64,000 nt of DNA from Planctomycetota bacterium (GTDB taxonomy: Bacteria; Planctomycetota; Phycisphaerae; Phycisphaerales; SM1A02), in the NCBI GenBank assembly GCA_009926625.1, contig RFON01000002.1, positions 1-64,000 of the forward strand, written 5' to 3'. The position numbers were made by a program, and so were the translations under genes. Positions 30,315 through 39,632 of this stretch are shown in pieces. A model generated the notes under the pieces. That model was not told where the DNA came from, did no database searches, and was given only the letters and a program-made list of their open reading frames with translations. How positions within the stretch are numbered: position 1 is the first letter of the stretch; every line of letters starts with the position of its first letter.

Positions 30315-32192
30315 TCACATCCGATCTGGCGCAGCAATGCCGAGCAGCGAAAGCGCATCCGCGATGACGCGCCGCGTGATGTCGCACAGTCGCAGTCGGG
30401 AAGCGCGCAGCACGGCGTCAGGCTCCTTGATCACGGGGCATGACTGGTAGAACGCGTTGAACGCATTCGCGAGTTCGAAGATGAACGCGGCGAGGCGATT
30501 CGGGGCGCACTGCTCCGCCGCGTCCTGCACGGCTGCGGCGTAGCGGAGCAGCATGAGCGCAAGCGCGCGTTCCTCCGCGGCGGCGAGGCGAAGCGGTGCC
30601 GCGGTCGATGACGCGCCGGCCTTTGCAAGGATGCCAGTGATTCGCGCGTGCGCGTACTGCGCGTAGGGACCGGTCTCGCCCTCGAAGGAGACCATGCGGT
30701 CCAGATCGAACACATAGTCGCGGCTGACATCGCTCGACAGGTCCGCGTACTTGATGGCGGCGATGCCAACCGCCTGTCCGATGGCATCGAGTTCCGCGGG
30801 CTGCAAGCCGGCGGTGGGGGCATCGGGCTGCTGTGCGCGTGCGCGCACTTCGCGTTGACCGCGCCCGACGGCTTCGTCGAGGAGAGCCTTCAGCGTGAAG
30901 TTCTCACCGCTTCGAGTCTTCAGCGGGCGTTTGTCCGCGCCGAGGACGGCGCCGAAGGCGACATGGATCATCTCAGCGGTGCGACCGCTTGGTAGACGGT
31001 CCCAGCCGATGGCGTGGATCGCGTCGAAGACATCGCGGAAGTGGTCGCGCTGCCGCGCATCGACGCAGTAGATGACGCGCTCGGCACCCAGCTTCGCGAT
31101 CCTGTAATGCGCCGCGGCGAGATCGGTGGTGGCATAGAGGCTCGTGCCATCGGACTTCTGGATCAGCAGGGGGCGTTCACGGTCCGCGAAGCGCACGATG
31201 AGTGCGCCCTGATCGCGCTCGGCGAGACCCGCCTGCACGAATGCATCGACCGTGGGCGCGAGTTGATCGCGGAAAAAGCTCTCGCCACGGCTGTGCGTGT
31301 CGTCCAGCAGCACGCCGAGCGTTGCCGCTGTCTCGAAGACTTCCCGCATCGTGACGGCGATCAGGCGCTGCCAGGCAGCGACGGTGGCTTGATCGCCGCC
31401 CTGCAGTCGACGGAGCGTCTCATGCGTGTGCGCGAGGAGAGCGGATGCGCCCTCGTGCTGCGCTTCGAGTTCAGCGATGCGGTGGGGTCCTGCGTGGGTT
31501 TCGCGCGCGGCAGCGAGTCCAGCTTCGTCGTCGCGCCCCTCTGCTTGCGCGCGTCGGTACGCCCTGTTGAGGTCGTCGAGCGTGATGCGCGAGAGATCGA
31601 CCGCCGCGCGCTCGAGCGAGGCGAGTGTCATCGCGATGGGCAAGCCCCAGTCGCCGAGGTGGTTTTGGCGAAACACGGTCCAGCCGAGTCGCTCATGCAG
31701 GCGTGCCATCGAGTCGCCGATGATCGACGCGCGCAGATGACCGACATGCAACTGCTTCGCGACATTGACGCCACACAGATCGACGGCGACGCGTCGTCCG
31801 CGGCCTGGCGTCGGAACGCCGAGCGTGTCGTTGTCCATCTCCTGCAGTGCGTCGGCGATGATCGACGGCCGCAGCGAGATGTTCACGAACCCTGGTCCTG
31901 CCACTTCGAGCTTCTCGCAGAGCGGTTCGAGCGCCGCCGCGCCCGCCGCGAGGACCTCCTGCGCGAGTTCGCGCGGATTCCGCCCGAGCGACTTCGCGAG
32001 CCCCATGGCGAAGTTCGCCTGGAAATCGCCGAAGCGCGGTTGCGTTGCCGCCTTCAGTGCTGGATCTGCCGCGGCACCCGCTTCGCCGAGCGCGCTGACG
32101 AGCGCGCTGCGTAGTGCTGCGTCGAGCTTCGCTGGAAGCGCTGCTGCGCCGCGAAGGGCGGCTGGAGTTGATTCGCCGTGCGGTGCGGTCAT
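30315..32192 (-). CDS. argS: Arginyl-tRNA synthetase
   Basis: Class I synthetase, 625 aa. N-terminal Add1 domain (RFGDFQANFAMGLAK), HIGH-type motif HVGHLRASIIGD preceded by VNVAKQL, and a C-terminal helical anticodon domain with the YAQYAHARI signature. The KMSKS motif is degenerate, as is common in ArgRS. ATG 32192 chosen, 4 nt after the M42 peptidase stop; an in-frame ATG at 32213 would overlap that gene. Confidence 0.95.
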   Translation of the reverse strand: MTAPHGESTPAALRGAAALPAKLDAALRSALVSALGEAGAAADPALKAATQPRFGDFQANFAMGLAKSLGRNPRELAQEVLAAGAAALEPLCEKLEVAGPGFVNISLRPSIIADALQEMDNDTLGVPTPGRGRRVAVDLCGVNVAKQLHVGHLRASIIGDSMARLHERLGWTVFRQNHLGDWGLPIAMTLASLERAAVDLSRITLDDLNRAYRRAQAEGRDDEAGLAAARETHAGPHRIAELEAQHEGASALLAHTHETLRRLQGGDQATVAAWQRLIAVTMREVFETAATLGVLLDDTHSRGESFFRDQLAPTVDAFVQAGLAERDQGALIVRFADRERPLLIQKSDGTSLYATTDLAAAHYRIAKLGAERVIYCVDARQRDHFRDVFDAIHAIGWDRLPSGRTAEMIHVAFGAVLGADKRPLKTRSGENFTLKALLDEAVGRGQREVRARAQQPDAPTAGLQPAELDAIGQAVGIAAIKYADLSSDVSRDYVFDLDRMVSFEGETGPYAQYAHARITGILAKAGASSTAAPLRLAAAEERALALMLLRYAAAVQDAAEQCAPNRLAAFIFELANAFNAFYQSCPVIKEPDAVLRASRLRLCDITRRVIADALSLLGIAAPDRM

Positions 32193-32196
32193 GGGA

Positions 32197-33462
32197 TCAG
32201 CCGCCCAGCACATGCGATGCCTTGCGGTAGATGCGATCCATCAGCGCGCGGTCTGGATGCGCGGCGTCGGCCGCCGTGCGCTTGGTTGCGACGCCGTGGC
32301 GCGCGTGCCAGCGCGCAGCGAGCAGCAGCATTTCGACGAGTGAGTGCCAGTCGTCCAGTGCGACGAACTCGGGTGCGATGCGGGCGGGTCGCACGCCGCC
32401 GAGAACGCCGTCGATGTCCGCCATGTTGTGGTAGTTGCCGAGCGGCAGGCAGAGGCATGTTGACTCGAACCCGTGCGCTGCGAACGCGGTGGCTTCACAC
32501 GCGCCGCCCGCCATGAGCTTCCGCTGCCAGTGGAACGAAGCGGAGGTCTTGCCGTGCTTGGTGAACTCGCGCGCGAGCGCGTTCGTGAATGCCGAGTCGA
32601 AGACGCTCAGGCGATCGCCCACGCGCAGGATGGCGCCGTTGCCAATGGGCGAATCGTGCGGGAAACTCCTCGAATTCTCGAGGCACAGCAGGCGAGCCCC
32701 GCGCGGGAGCAGCGATCCGCGGGCGGCATGGATGGCGCCGATGAATCCCACTTCTTCCGCCACGGTGAAGAGCAGTCCGATGTTGCGCGCCCACGGTGCA
32801 CGGACCATGGCGTCGAATGCACAGCACGCAGCAGCGACAGCCGCGAGATCGTCGCACGCATGGGTCTCGATCACGCGCACATCGCGCGGCGTTCCACTGG
32901 GCGTTGCCGCGCCGACCGCGCGGTGCACGATGCGCGGCGCGGGTAGGAGCCACCGAGCGATGTCGCCGACAGCCGGCGCACCACGCATGCGCCCCTGGAT
33001 CTTGGCAGTCACTCGCTTGAACGGCTTGGCGTCCGCACGGAGCGCCGTGATGGTGGCGGGTGTGGCGCGCCCCGCAAAGTCGATGATTTCGATGCCGGTG
33101 CCGACGAAGTATGGATCGTGAACGCCGCCGCGGAACTCCAGTTCGGCCGAGGTACCGCTTTGACGCGTCACGATGAATGCTGGATGATCGAGGTGCGCGG
33201 TCACCAGCATCGGCTGTGCGCCGCGCTGACGATCCTTGCGCTGGATCAGGTAGTTGCCCGCCTCGTCGCGGCGGACATCGAGACGGCCTCGCATCGGATC
33301 GAGCCAACCGTCGATCCAAGCCATCACGCGCTCCTCGTGCCCGGCGGCCGTTGGCAGGCTCGTGAGTTCGAGGAGCCGAACTTCGCGAGCGATTCGTGCG
33401 CGCTGCGCGGGCGACGCGCTCGCTGCGCGTGCACGACGGGGTCGGGTCGCTGTGGAGGGCAT
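32197..33462 (-). CDS. M42-like metallo-aminopeptidase
   Basis: 421 aa. Resembles the FrvX/M42 glutamyl aminopeptidase group: TAHLDHPAF (metal His), THACDDLAA (bridging Asp), FTVAEEVGFIG (catalytic Glu pair) and LPLGNYHN near the C-terminus. A long Arg-rich N-tail precedes the conserved start. The open frame to 34407 is antisense to ribBA and not coding. First gene of the argS-upp transcript; its start lies only 28 nt from the divergent ribBA start. Confidence 0.85.
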   Translation of the reverse strand: MPSTATRPRRARAASASPAQRARIAREVRLLELTSLPTAAGHEERVMAWIDGWLDPMRGRLDVRRDEAGNYLIQRKDRQRGAQPMLVTAHLDHPAFIVTRQSGTSAELEFRGGVHDPYFVGTGIEIIDFAGRATPATITALRADAKPFKRVTAKIQGRMRGAPAVGDIARWLLPAPRIVHRAVGAATPSGTPRDVRVIETHACDDLAAVAAACCAFDAMVRAPWARNIGLLFTVAEEVGFIGAIHAARGSLLPRGARLLCLENSRSFPHDSPIGNGAILRVGDRLSVFDSAFTNALAREFTKHGKTSASFHWQRKLMAGGACEATAFAAHGFESTCLCLPLGNYHNMADIDGVLGGVRPARIAPEFVALDDWHSLVEMLLLAARWHARHGVATKRTAADAAHPDRALMDRIYRKASHVLGG

Positions 33463-33490
33463 GGGCGGAGGATAAAGTGCCGCGATCCCC

Positions 33491-34699
33491 TTGTCGGACT
33501 TCGCTCCCATCCCTGCGGTGCTCGACGACCTTCGAGCCGGTCGCATCGTGATCCTCGTGGATGACGAGAAGCGCGAGAATGAGGGGGACTTGGTGTGCGC
33601 AGCGGAGCACGTGACGCCAGAACTGGTGAACAGCCTGACGCGACTTGCGGGGGGATACCTCTGCGTTGCGCTCGATGGATCGATCTGCGATCGGCTCGAC
33701 CTGCACCCGCAGGTCGGTTCGAACTCCAGTGTGCGAGGGACGGCGTTCACGGTGTCGGTGGACGGACACCCGCGGCACGGTGTTGGAACGGGGATCAGTG
33801 CGCGTGACCGCGCTGCGACCATTCGCCTGATCGCTGCGGCTGACACGCGCGCCGATGACCTCGTGCGCCCTGGGCACATCAATCCGCTGCGCGCGCGCGA
33901 TGGGGGTGTGCTCGTGCGTACTGGCCAGACGGAGGGTTCGGTCGACCTCTGTCGCCTCGCTGGTCTGGTGCCGGCCGCATGCATCATCGAAGTTGTCCGT
34001 GCAGACGGCGAGATGGCGCGCATGGATGACCTTCGGGCGATGGCTCGCGAGCATGGGTTCCTGATCTGTTCCGTCGAGCAGGTGATTGAGCATCGACTCA
34101 AGCGCGAGACATTGGTGCGTCGACTGTCACCTGAATCGGGGACGACGGTCGAGACGCCCGAGGGAGCGTTCCAGTTGTTCGCGTGGCAGAGTGCGATTGA
34201 CCCCCAGCCGCATCTGGCATTGTGCCTCGGCGGAGTGGGAGCGCGCGGCGACGATGGCGTTCCCATCCAGCATCCAGATCCCGTGCTCGTTCGCATGCAT
34301 CGCCGTGATGTCCTGAGCGACATCTTCAGCGTGCATGCCGCTGGTGCCGATCGCTGCGGACAGGACACGCTGCGTGCCTCGCTTCGCGCGATCCGCAAGG
34401 CGGGCAAGGGTGCGCTGGTGTACCTGCGGACATTGTCGGAGGGGGCGGACCTCTTTCAGATGATTCACCAGGTTCGCACTGGCGGCGCCGATGCGGATGT
34501 GAACCTGCCGAACCTTGTCGGGTCGGGTGGGGTTGGAGCAAAGTCGCATCCAGTGCACCAGCGTGAGTTTGGCATCGGCGGGCAAATCCTCAGGGATCTC
34601 GGCGTTCGCCAGATTCGCTTGCTGACCGATCATCCGCGAACCCTCCCTGGGCTGCCGGGGTTCGGGCTCGAGATTGTTGAACGGGTACCCATCGCATGA
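33491..34699 (+). CDS. RibBA homologue with altered active sites in both halves
   Basis: 402 aa, colinear with riboflavin enzyme RibBA (DHBP synthase + GTP cyclohydrolase II). The N-terminal half keeps DDEKRENEGDLV and PGHINPLRAR, but the metal-ligand His of the family GHTEA motif is Gln here (TGQTEG). In the C-terminal half the three-cysteine zinc site (CxxxxxxxxxxCxC) is reduced to a single Cys (ADRC), and the catalytic RQEGRGIGL segment is replaced by LRTLSEGADLF. Start is TTG 33491; no ATG fits. Translation is coupled to the next gene (ATGA). Probably not a normal RibBA; it may be a pseudo-enzyme or have a changed role. Confidence 0.8.
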   Translation: MSDFAPIPAVLDDLRAGRIVILVDDEKRENEGDLVCAAEHVTPELVNSLTRLAGGYLCVALDGSICDRLDLHPQVGSNSSVRGTAFTVSVDGHPRHGVGTGISARDRAATIRLIAAADTRADDLVRPGHINPLRARDGGVLVRTGQTEGSVDLCRLAGLVPAACIIEVVRADGEMARMDDLRAMAREHGFLICSVEQVIEHRLKRETLVRRLSPESGTTVETPEGAFQLFAWQSAIDPQPHLALCLGGVGARGDDGVPIQHPDPVLVRMHRRDVLSDIFSVHAAGADRCGQDTLRASLRAIRKAGKGALVYLRTLSEGADLFQMIHQVRTGGADADVNLPNLVGSGGVGAKSHPVHQREFGIGGQILRDLGVRQIRLLTDHPRTLPGLPGFGLEIVERVPIA

Positions 34700-35622
34700 A
34701 TCCCATCGCCGTCATTCCGTGCATGTTCGGCGCGTTCTGCATGCTCTGCGTGGCGTGCGGCGCTGCGCCGCAAGCTGAATGCGAGTCTGCGGGAAGTGCG
34801 GCGAAACCTGCGCTCGCGCCTGATTCGACAACCGCTCCAGCGTCATCGCAGTCATCGTCCTCATCGGCCACCGTGCTGCTCGATCGACTGGAGGAGCGCG
34901 GGCGAACGATGCGCGAGTTCACTGCATCCATCGTCGTCGAGCAGTTCAGTGCATTGACCGAGGAGCGGGAGGTGCGCCGCGCGCGCATCGTGATGAAGGG
35001 CGGCGGCGGCTTGTGGAACAGCATCGGGATCGTGGTGGACGAGTTCATCGATGCATCGGGGCGCGGAACGACGGATGGTCGGCGTTTCCTCTTTCAGGAT
35101 GGATGGCTGATCGAAATTGATCCAACTCGAAAGCAGGCTGTCAAGCGTCAATTGGTCCGAGCGGGCGGTGCATTCGATCCGCTTCGGATCGGTGAGGGAC
35201 CGTTCGTTGTTCCGCTCGGTCAGCCGCGCGCTGCGATCGAGCGCGAGTACATGGTGTCCGATGCAGCGATCCCCGATCACGGCTTTTTCAAGACGCTGCG
35301 CAGCACGCCCGATGGACTTCTTGCGCTGCGATTGGTTCCGCGTGAAGGGACGGTGGCGCACCGCAACATGCGGAGCGTCGTGCTCGTGTTCGACGGCGCC
35401 ACGCTCGCGCCGCGCGGCGTGGAGCTGACGAGGCCCAATGGCGACACGGAGCGTGTCCTGCTGCGCGAGAGCGTGATCGATGGCGGCATCGATGAAAGTC
35501 AGGCAGCGGTGATCGCACTTCCCGACATGACGGGCTGGCGCGTGGATGAACGCCCACTGCCGCCAAGTGGTGCCGATGGCGAAGCGTCGCCTGCGCAGCC
35601 TCCACGTGAGCCGCGTGGATAG
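34696..35622 (+). CDS. LolA-like exported lipoprotein
   Basis: 308 aa. N-terminal hydrophobic segment ends at CVACG, a possible lipobox, followed by a Ser/Ala-rich linker. The body (LDRLEERGRTMREFTASIVVEQF, LFQDGWLIEIDPTRKQAVKRQL, VVLVFDGATLAPRGVELTRPNGD) has the repeated beta pattern of LolA/LppX-like outer-membrane lipoprotein carriers. Overlaps the RibBA homologue by 4 nt. Likely periplasmic; cargo unknown. Confidence 0.65.
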   Translation: MNPIAVIPCMFGAFCMLCVACGAAPQAECESAGSAAKPALAPDSTTAPASSQSSSSSATVLLDRLEERGRTMREFTASIVVEQFSALTEEREVRRARIVMKGGGGLWNSIGIVVDEFIDASGRGTTDGRRFLFQDGWLIEIDPTRKQAVKRQLVRAGGAFDPLRIGEGPFVVPLGQPRAAIEREYMVSDAAIPDHGFFKTLRSTPDGLLALRLVPREGTVAHRNMRSVVLVFDGATLAPRGVELTRPNGDTERVLLRESVIDGGIDESQAAVIALPDMTGWRVDERPLPPSGADGEASPAQPPREPRG

Positions 35623-35632
35623 GCTTGCAGTG

Positions 35633-38326
35633 ATGAAAGCGCTTCCGTTCGTGGACCAAGCGCATCGTGCGCTGCGTGTTGCCGCTCTGGTGCTGTGCTG
35701 CAGCGGGCGCGCGTCCGCACAGGGGTCCGCGGTGCCGAAGGAGGTGCAGCTGTCGCCCGCTGCGCGCATGGCGATCGATGCTCCCGCGCGGTCTGCCGCC
35801 GAGCGTTCACGGGCACGGGTGGAGTTTGGGCAGTGGACCGAAGAAGACTTGGCGGATGCTGATCTCCGCGCGCGCGCCGCGGTCGATGCGGGCATACCGA
35901 GTGCAGTCGTGCGATCGCGTGAGCTGCCGATGGGCGTTTCGCCCTTGGTCGCGGCAGAGGCGTTGGCGGATCAGGGCTTGCACGGCGCGGCGATCGAGGT
36001 GCTGACGGATCTGCCTGGATGTGTTGCTTCGGCGCAGCGAGCGGAGTGTTTTCTGGCGCTCGGTCGCTCGCACGAGGCGCGTTCCGCTGCAGAGGAGGCG
36101 GTGCGCGATGTTGCCGATGGCAAGTGCAGGGAATCCACCGAACTGGTGGCGGCTGCGCGCGCCATGATCGTGTTGTCGCGCGTGGTTGGCGCGGATACCG
36201 ATGCTTGCGAAGCGATCTTGGAGGCTTTGTCGCAGGCTCGGACGATCGATCGGCTCAACTGGCGGGCGCGAGTCGTGGAGGCAGAGTTCCTGCATGCCAA
36301 GCACAACGCCGACGATGCCGTGGCGGCAGCGCGCGAGGCACTTGCGCTCAACCCGCGGAGCAGCGCTGCATGGGAGGTGCTCGGCGAGATCGCACTGATG
36401 GGATTTGACTTCGATGGTGCGGAGCGCGCTGCGGCCGCGATGTGCGAAGCAGCGGGCAGCATCGATGTCGCGCAGCCATGTCTTGGCGCGGCGCGGCTTC
36501 GAGCAGAGTCAGCGTGCTGCCGCTTCGATCCAGCTGCCGCACTGGAAGCGCTCGCCGCCGCTCGCGCTGCTGCACCCGAGTGGTCAGACGGCTTGGCGCT
36601 CGAAGCAGCCGCGAAGGCACTGACCTACGACTTCGATGCGATGCGCGCTGCGCTTGCGCTTGCTGATGCGCGAGCGCCCGGGAGCGGCAGCGCGTGGATG
36701 GTGGTGGGGCGATTCCTCGCGCTGGCGCGGCAATACCGCGAGGCCGCAGATGTGCTCGCGGAAGCGGCGCGGCGTGAACCGGCGTGGAGTGCACCGCGGA
36801 ACGAACTGGGTCTGCTGGAGATGCAGGCGGGGCGCGACCGCGAGGCGCTCGATGCGCTGACCGAGGCGCAGCGGCTTGATCCCTACGACAAGCGCGTGCG
36901 TTTCAGCAAGATGCTCCTGGAGGAACTGTTGGGGTGGCGAGTCTGGGAAAGCGAGCACTTTCGCGTGCGCTGCAAGCCCGGAGTGGATGAAGTGCTCGCC
37001 GAGGACATGCCCGCGCAGTTGGAGGCGATGCATGCCGAGGTGACGAAGCGGTTTGATCATGTGCCGCGGGAACGCACCACGATCGAACTGATGCCGGATC
37101 ATCGCCACTTCGGCGTGCGCATCACGGGAATGCCGCAGATTCACACGGTTGCGGCGAGCACAGGACCCGTCATCGCGCTCGAGCCGCCGCGCGAGGGCGG
37201 GACGGGTGGATCGATCGGGCGCTTCGATTGGCTCGACACGCTGCGGCATGAGTTCGTGCACACGGTCACGCTCGACCGCACGGCAAATCGCATTCCGCAC
37301 TGGTTCACCGAGGCCGTCGCCGTCGATACCGAGCGCCGCGAACGCGACTGGCCAACCTACGAGTTGCTTGCGCGTGCGCTGCAACAAGATGCGCTCTTCG
37401 ATCTCGATGAGATCAAGTGGGCGTTCGTGCGACCGAAGAAACCGAGTGACCGTTCACAAGCGTATGCACAGGGACATTGGATGGTGCAGTTCATGCGCGA
37501 GGCGTACGGACAGGCGACGATCACGCAGCTGCTCGATCGTGCGGCGCGCGGCGAACGGGAGTCGGATGCGTTCGTTGCCGTGCTCGGCATTTCGCGCGAG
37601 CAGTTCATGTCGGACTTCAAGGCATGGGCTGCGGCACAGGTGAAGTCGTGGGGACTTGCCGCCGAGCCGTCGCTGGCCGACTTGCTGGCAGCGGCGCGTG
37701 AAGCGGCTGAAGCGGCGGACGGCAGCGCGATGGGCGACTTGGTTTCGCCTGAGCGACTTGCGCAATTGGTCGAGCAGCATCCGCTGCACCCCGATCTCCT
37801 TGAACTCGCCGCGCGCCGCGCGGTTCGCGATGCGGATGCGGCGCAAGACGGTGGCGGGGATGCGCCGCCTCAGGGGAACGCGCCGACGACGGCGCTTCCA
37901 GAGTCGGCGACTGCGCTGCTTCGCAAGTATGCGCTCGCGCGCCCGCTCGATCCGTGGCCTCGACGGCGGCTCGCTGCCGAGGCGATCGACGCGCAGCGGT
38001 GGGATGAGGCGCGTGATCACTTGGCGTTTCTCGATGCTCGCGAAGATGCGGACCCGGCATTCGCGCTTGAGTTGGCTCGCATCGAACGCCTCCGCAAGCA
38101 GCCGCGGGCGGCGCTCACCGCAGCGGAACGAGCGGCGCGGATTGATCCGTTCGATGCGCCCACGCGCGAACTGGCCGCCGCATGCGCGGTGGAGGCTGGC
38201 GACCTGCCTGCAGCACGCCGACATGTTCTCGCGCTCACGCGAATCGAGCCGACGCGCGACCAGCATCGACGCAGGCTCGAGCGGATCGATGCACTGATCG
38301 CGGCGCCTGTCGCGCCTGCCAGGTAG
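35633..38326 (+). CDS. Exported TPR protein with gluzincin (peptidase MA-like) domain
   Basis: 897 aa from ATG 35633, where a signal peptide (LRVAALVLCCSGRASAQG) begins; the frame upstream overlaps the lipoprotein. Tetratricopeptide-like helical repeats occupy residues about 90-430. A metallopeptidase domain follows with HEFVH (zinc HExxH) in DTLRHEFVHTV and FTEAVAV supplying the third ligand Glu, as in DUF1570/peptidase_MA-like proteins. More helical repeats fill the C-terminus. Starts 10 nt after the lipoprotein gene. Probably acts outside the cytoplasm; substrate unknown. Confidence 0.82.
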   Translation: MKALPFVDQAHRALRVAALVLCCSGRASAQGSAVPKEVQLSPAARMAIDAPARSAAERSRARVEFGQWTEEDLADADLRARAAVDAGIPSAVVRSRELPMGVSPLVAAEALADQGLHGAAIEVLTDLPGCVASAQRAECFLALGRSHEARSAAEEAVRDVADGKCRESTELVAAARAMIVLSRVVGADTDACEAILEALSQARTIDRLNWRARVVEAEFLHAKHNADDAVAAAREALALNPRSSAAWEVLGEIALMGFDFDGAERAAAAMCEAAGSIDVAQPCLGAARLRAESACCRFDPAAALEALAAARAAAPEWSDGLALEAAAKALTYDFDAMRAALALADARAPGSGSAWMVVGRFLALARQYREAADVLAEAARREPAWSAPRNELGLLEMQAGRDREALDALTEAQRLDPYDKRVRFSKMLLEELLGWRVWESEHFRVRCKPGVDEVLAEDMPAQLEAMHAEVTKRFDHVPRERTTIELMPDHRHFGVRITGMPQIHTVAASTGPVIALEPPREGGTGGSIGRFDWLDTLRHEFVHTVTLDRTANRIPHWFTEAVAVDTERRERDWPTYELLARALQQDALFDLDEIKWAFVRPKKPSDRSQAYAQGHWMVQFMREAYGQATITQLLDRAARGERESDAFVAVLGISREQFMSDFKAWAAAQVKSWGLAAEPSLADLLAAAREAAEAADGSAMGDLVSPERLAQLVEQHPLHPDLLELAARRAVRDADAAQDGGGDAPPQGNAPTTALPESATALLRKYALARPLDPWPRRRLAAEAIDAQRWDEARDHLAFLDAREDADPAFALELARIERLRKQPRAALTAAERAARIDPFDAPTRELAAACAVEAGDLPAARRHVLALTRIEPTRDQHRRRLERIDALIAAPVAPAR

Positions 38327-38336
38327 ACGGCGCGCG

Positions 38337-39632
38337 TCAGGGTTCCCGAAAGTCGAGATCGCGCCCGAAAGGCTCGGGGAGAGCCCACAGCGCGACGCCA
38401 GCGGCAGCGAAGCAGCAGACGCCGGTCAGCGCAGTGGCGGTCACGGCATTCATGCGCACCGCAAGCAGCATGAAGAGCGCCGTCACCGGCACTGCCGACA
38501 CGCGGATCAGGTTGGGAACCGTCGTTGTCACGGTCGCGCGAACATTCGTGCCGAAGAGTTCGCTTGCCATCGTGATGGTGACGATCCAATAGGCGCTGCA
38601 GAAGCCAGTGATGACGCACATGGCCCCGTACCACCACGCGCTGTGTGCGCCGACGGTCAACATGAGCACGGATCCGACCGCCGTGCCAGTCATGAACATC
38701 GCCATCGCCTTCCGTCGCGACCGCATCCACTGTGAAAGGAGTCCGCTCGCCATGTCGCCGACAACCGCGCCGCTGTAGTAGAGCGCCACGAGTACGCCGG
38801 GGCGCGGTGGCGGATCCATGCCCATGTCCTTCGCGATGCGTGGCGCCAGGGCAACAAGCACGGCGAGCGTGAACCAGATTGGTGACCCTGCGAGCACCAC
38901 GAGCATCATGCGAAGCAGCAGGCGCGGACTGCGCAGAAGCGGCAGCAGTCCGCGCGACTGCAGCGGCGATGCACGCTCCAGCGAGCGGAACATCCCGCTT
39001 TCCAAGACGCCGAATCGAAGGCCGAGCAGCGCCAGCCCCATGACGCCGCCGATGAGATACGCCATGCGCCAGCCCGCGAGTTCGCCGACCACGCCTGCAA
39101 CGACCGCTCCCACCACGCCGACGGCACCGATGAGTGCGATGGCGAGTCCGCGGCCATTTTGAGTCGAGAGTTCAGCGACGAGCGTCACGCCCGCGCCGAG
39201 TTCTCCTGCGAGCCCAACACCTGCGAGGAATCGCAGCACCGCGTACGCGGTGATGGCATCGAACTGCCCCATGAACGCGAGCGCACCGCTCTGTGCGCCC
39301 ACGCCTGCGTTCAAGAGATTGGCCGTCGAATAGAGAATGATGGAACCAAAGAGCACGGAAGCACGCCCGCGAAGATCGCCCAGCATTCCCCATGCGACGC
39401 CGCCGACCACCATGCCGATCAGTTGGAGATCGAGGAGCCAGATGCCAGTCGATGTTGCGCGTTCGGGGGGAAGTCCAAGGTCCGCGAGGCTGTCCCACCG
39501 AACCACATTGAAGAGAATGAGGTCGTAGACATCGACGAAGTACCCGAGCGCTGCGACAAGGACCGCGAGCGTGTGCGGTGAACGCCAGCGAGGCACAGGT
39601 GGGGCGGCGAGCGAAGGGCGCTGCGGGTTCAT
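38337..39632 (-). CDS. MFS transporter
   Basis: 431 aa, 12 membrane segments, with motif A-like GDLRGRASVLFGS and the metabolite:H+ symporter style of N-terminus (ALGYFVDVYDLILFNVV, with D in helix 1). Such carriers move organic acids or amino acids. Its start overlaps the stop of the PLP dehydratase upstream by 4 nt (ATGA), so the two are coupled and the substrate may be an amino or keto acid. Ends 10 nt from the convergent TPR gene. Confidence 0.85.
   Translation of the reverse strand: MNPQRPSLAAPPVPRWRSPHTLAVLVAALGYFVDVYDLILFNVVRWDSLADLGLPPERATSTGIWLLDLQLIGMVVGGVAWGMLGDLRGRASVLFGSIILYSTANLLNAGVGAQSGALAFMGQFDAITAYAVLRFLAGVGLAGELGAGVTLVAELSTQNGRGLAIALIGAVGVVGAVVAGVVGELAGWRMAYLIGGVMGLALLGLRFGVLESGMFRSLERASPLQSRGLLPLLRSPRLLLRMMLVVLAGSPIWFTLAVLVALAPRIAKDMGMDPPPRPGVLVALYYSGAVVGDMASGLLSQWMRSRRKAMAMFMTGTAVGSVLMLTVGAHSAWWYGAMCVITGFCSAYWIVTITMASELFGTNVRATVTTTVPNLIRVSAVPVTALFMLLAVRMNAVTATALTGVCCFAAAGVALWALPEPFGRDLDFREP

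Noticed and set aside
32495-34407. Long minus-strand frames extending the M42 peptidase and a 532-codon frame across ribBA
   Set aside because: Antisense to the RibBA homologue, not conserved in style; the peptidase begins at 33462.
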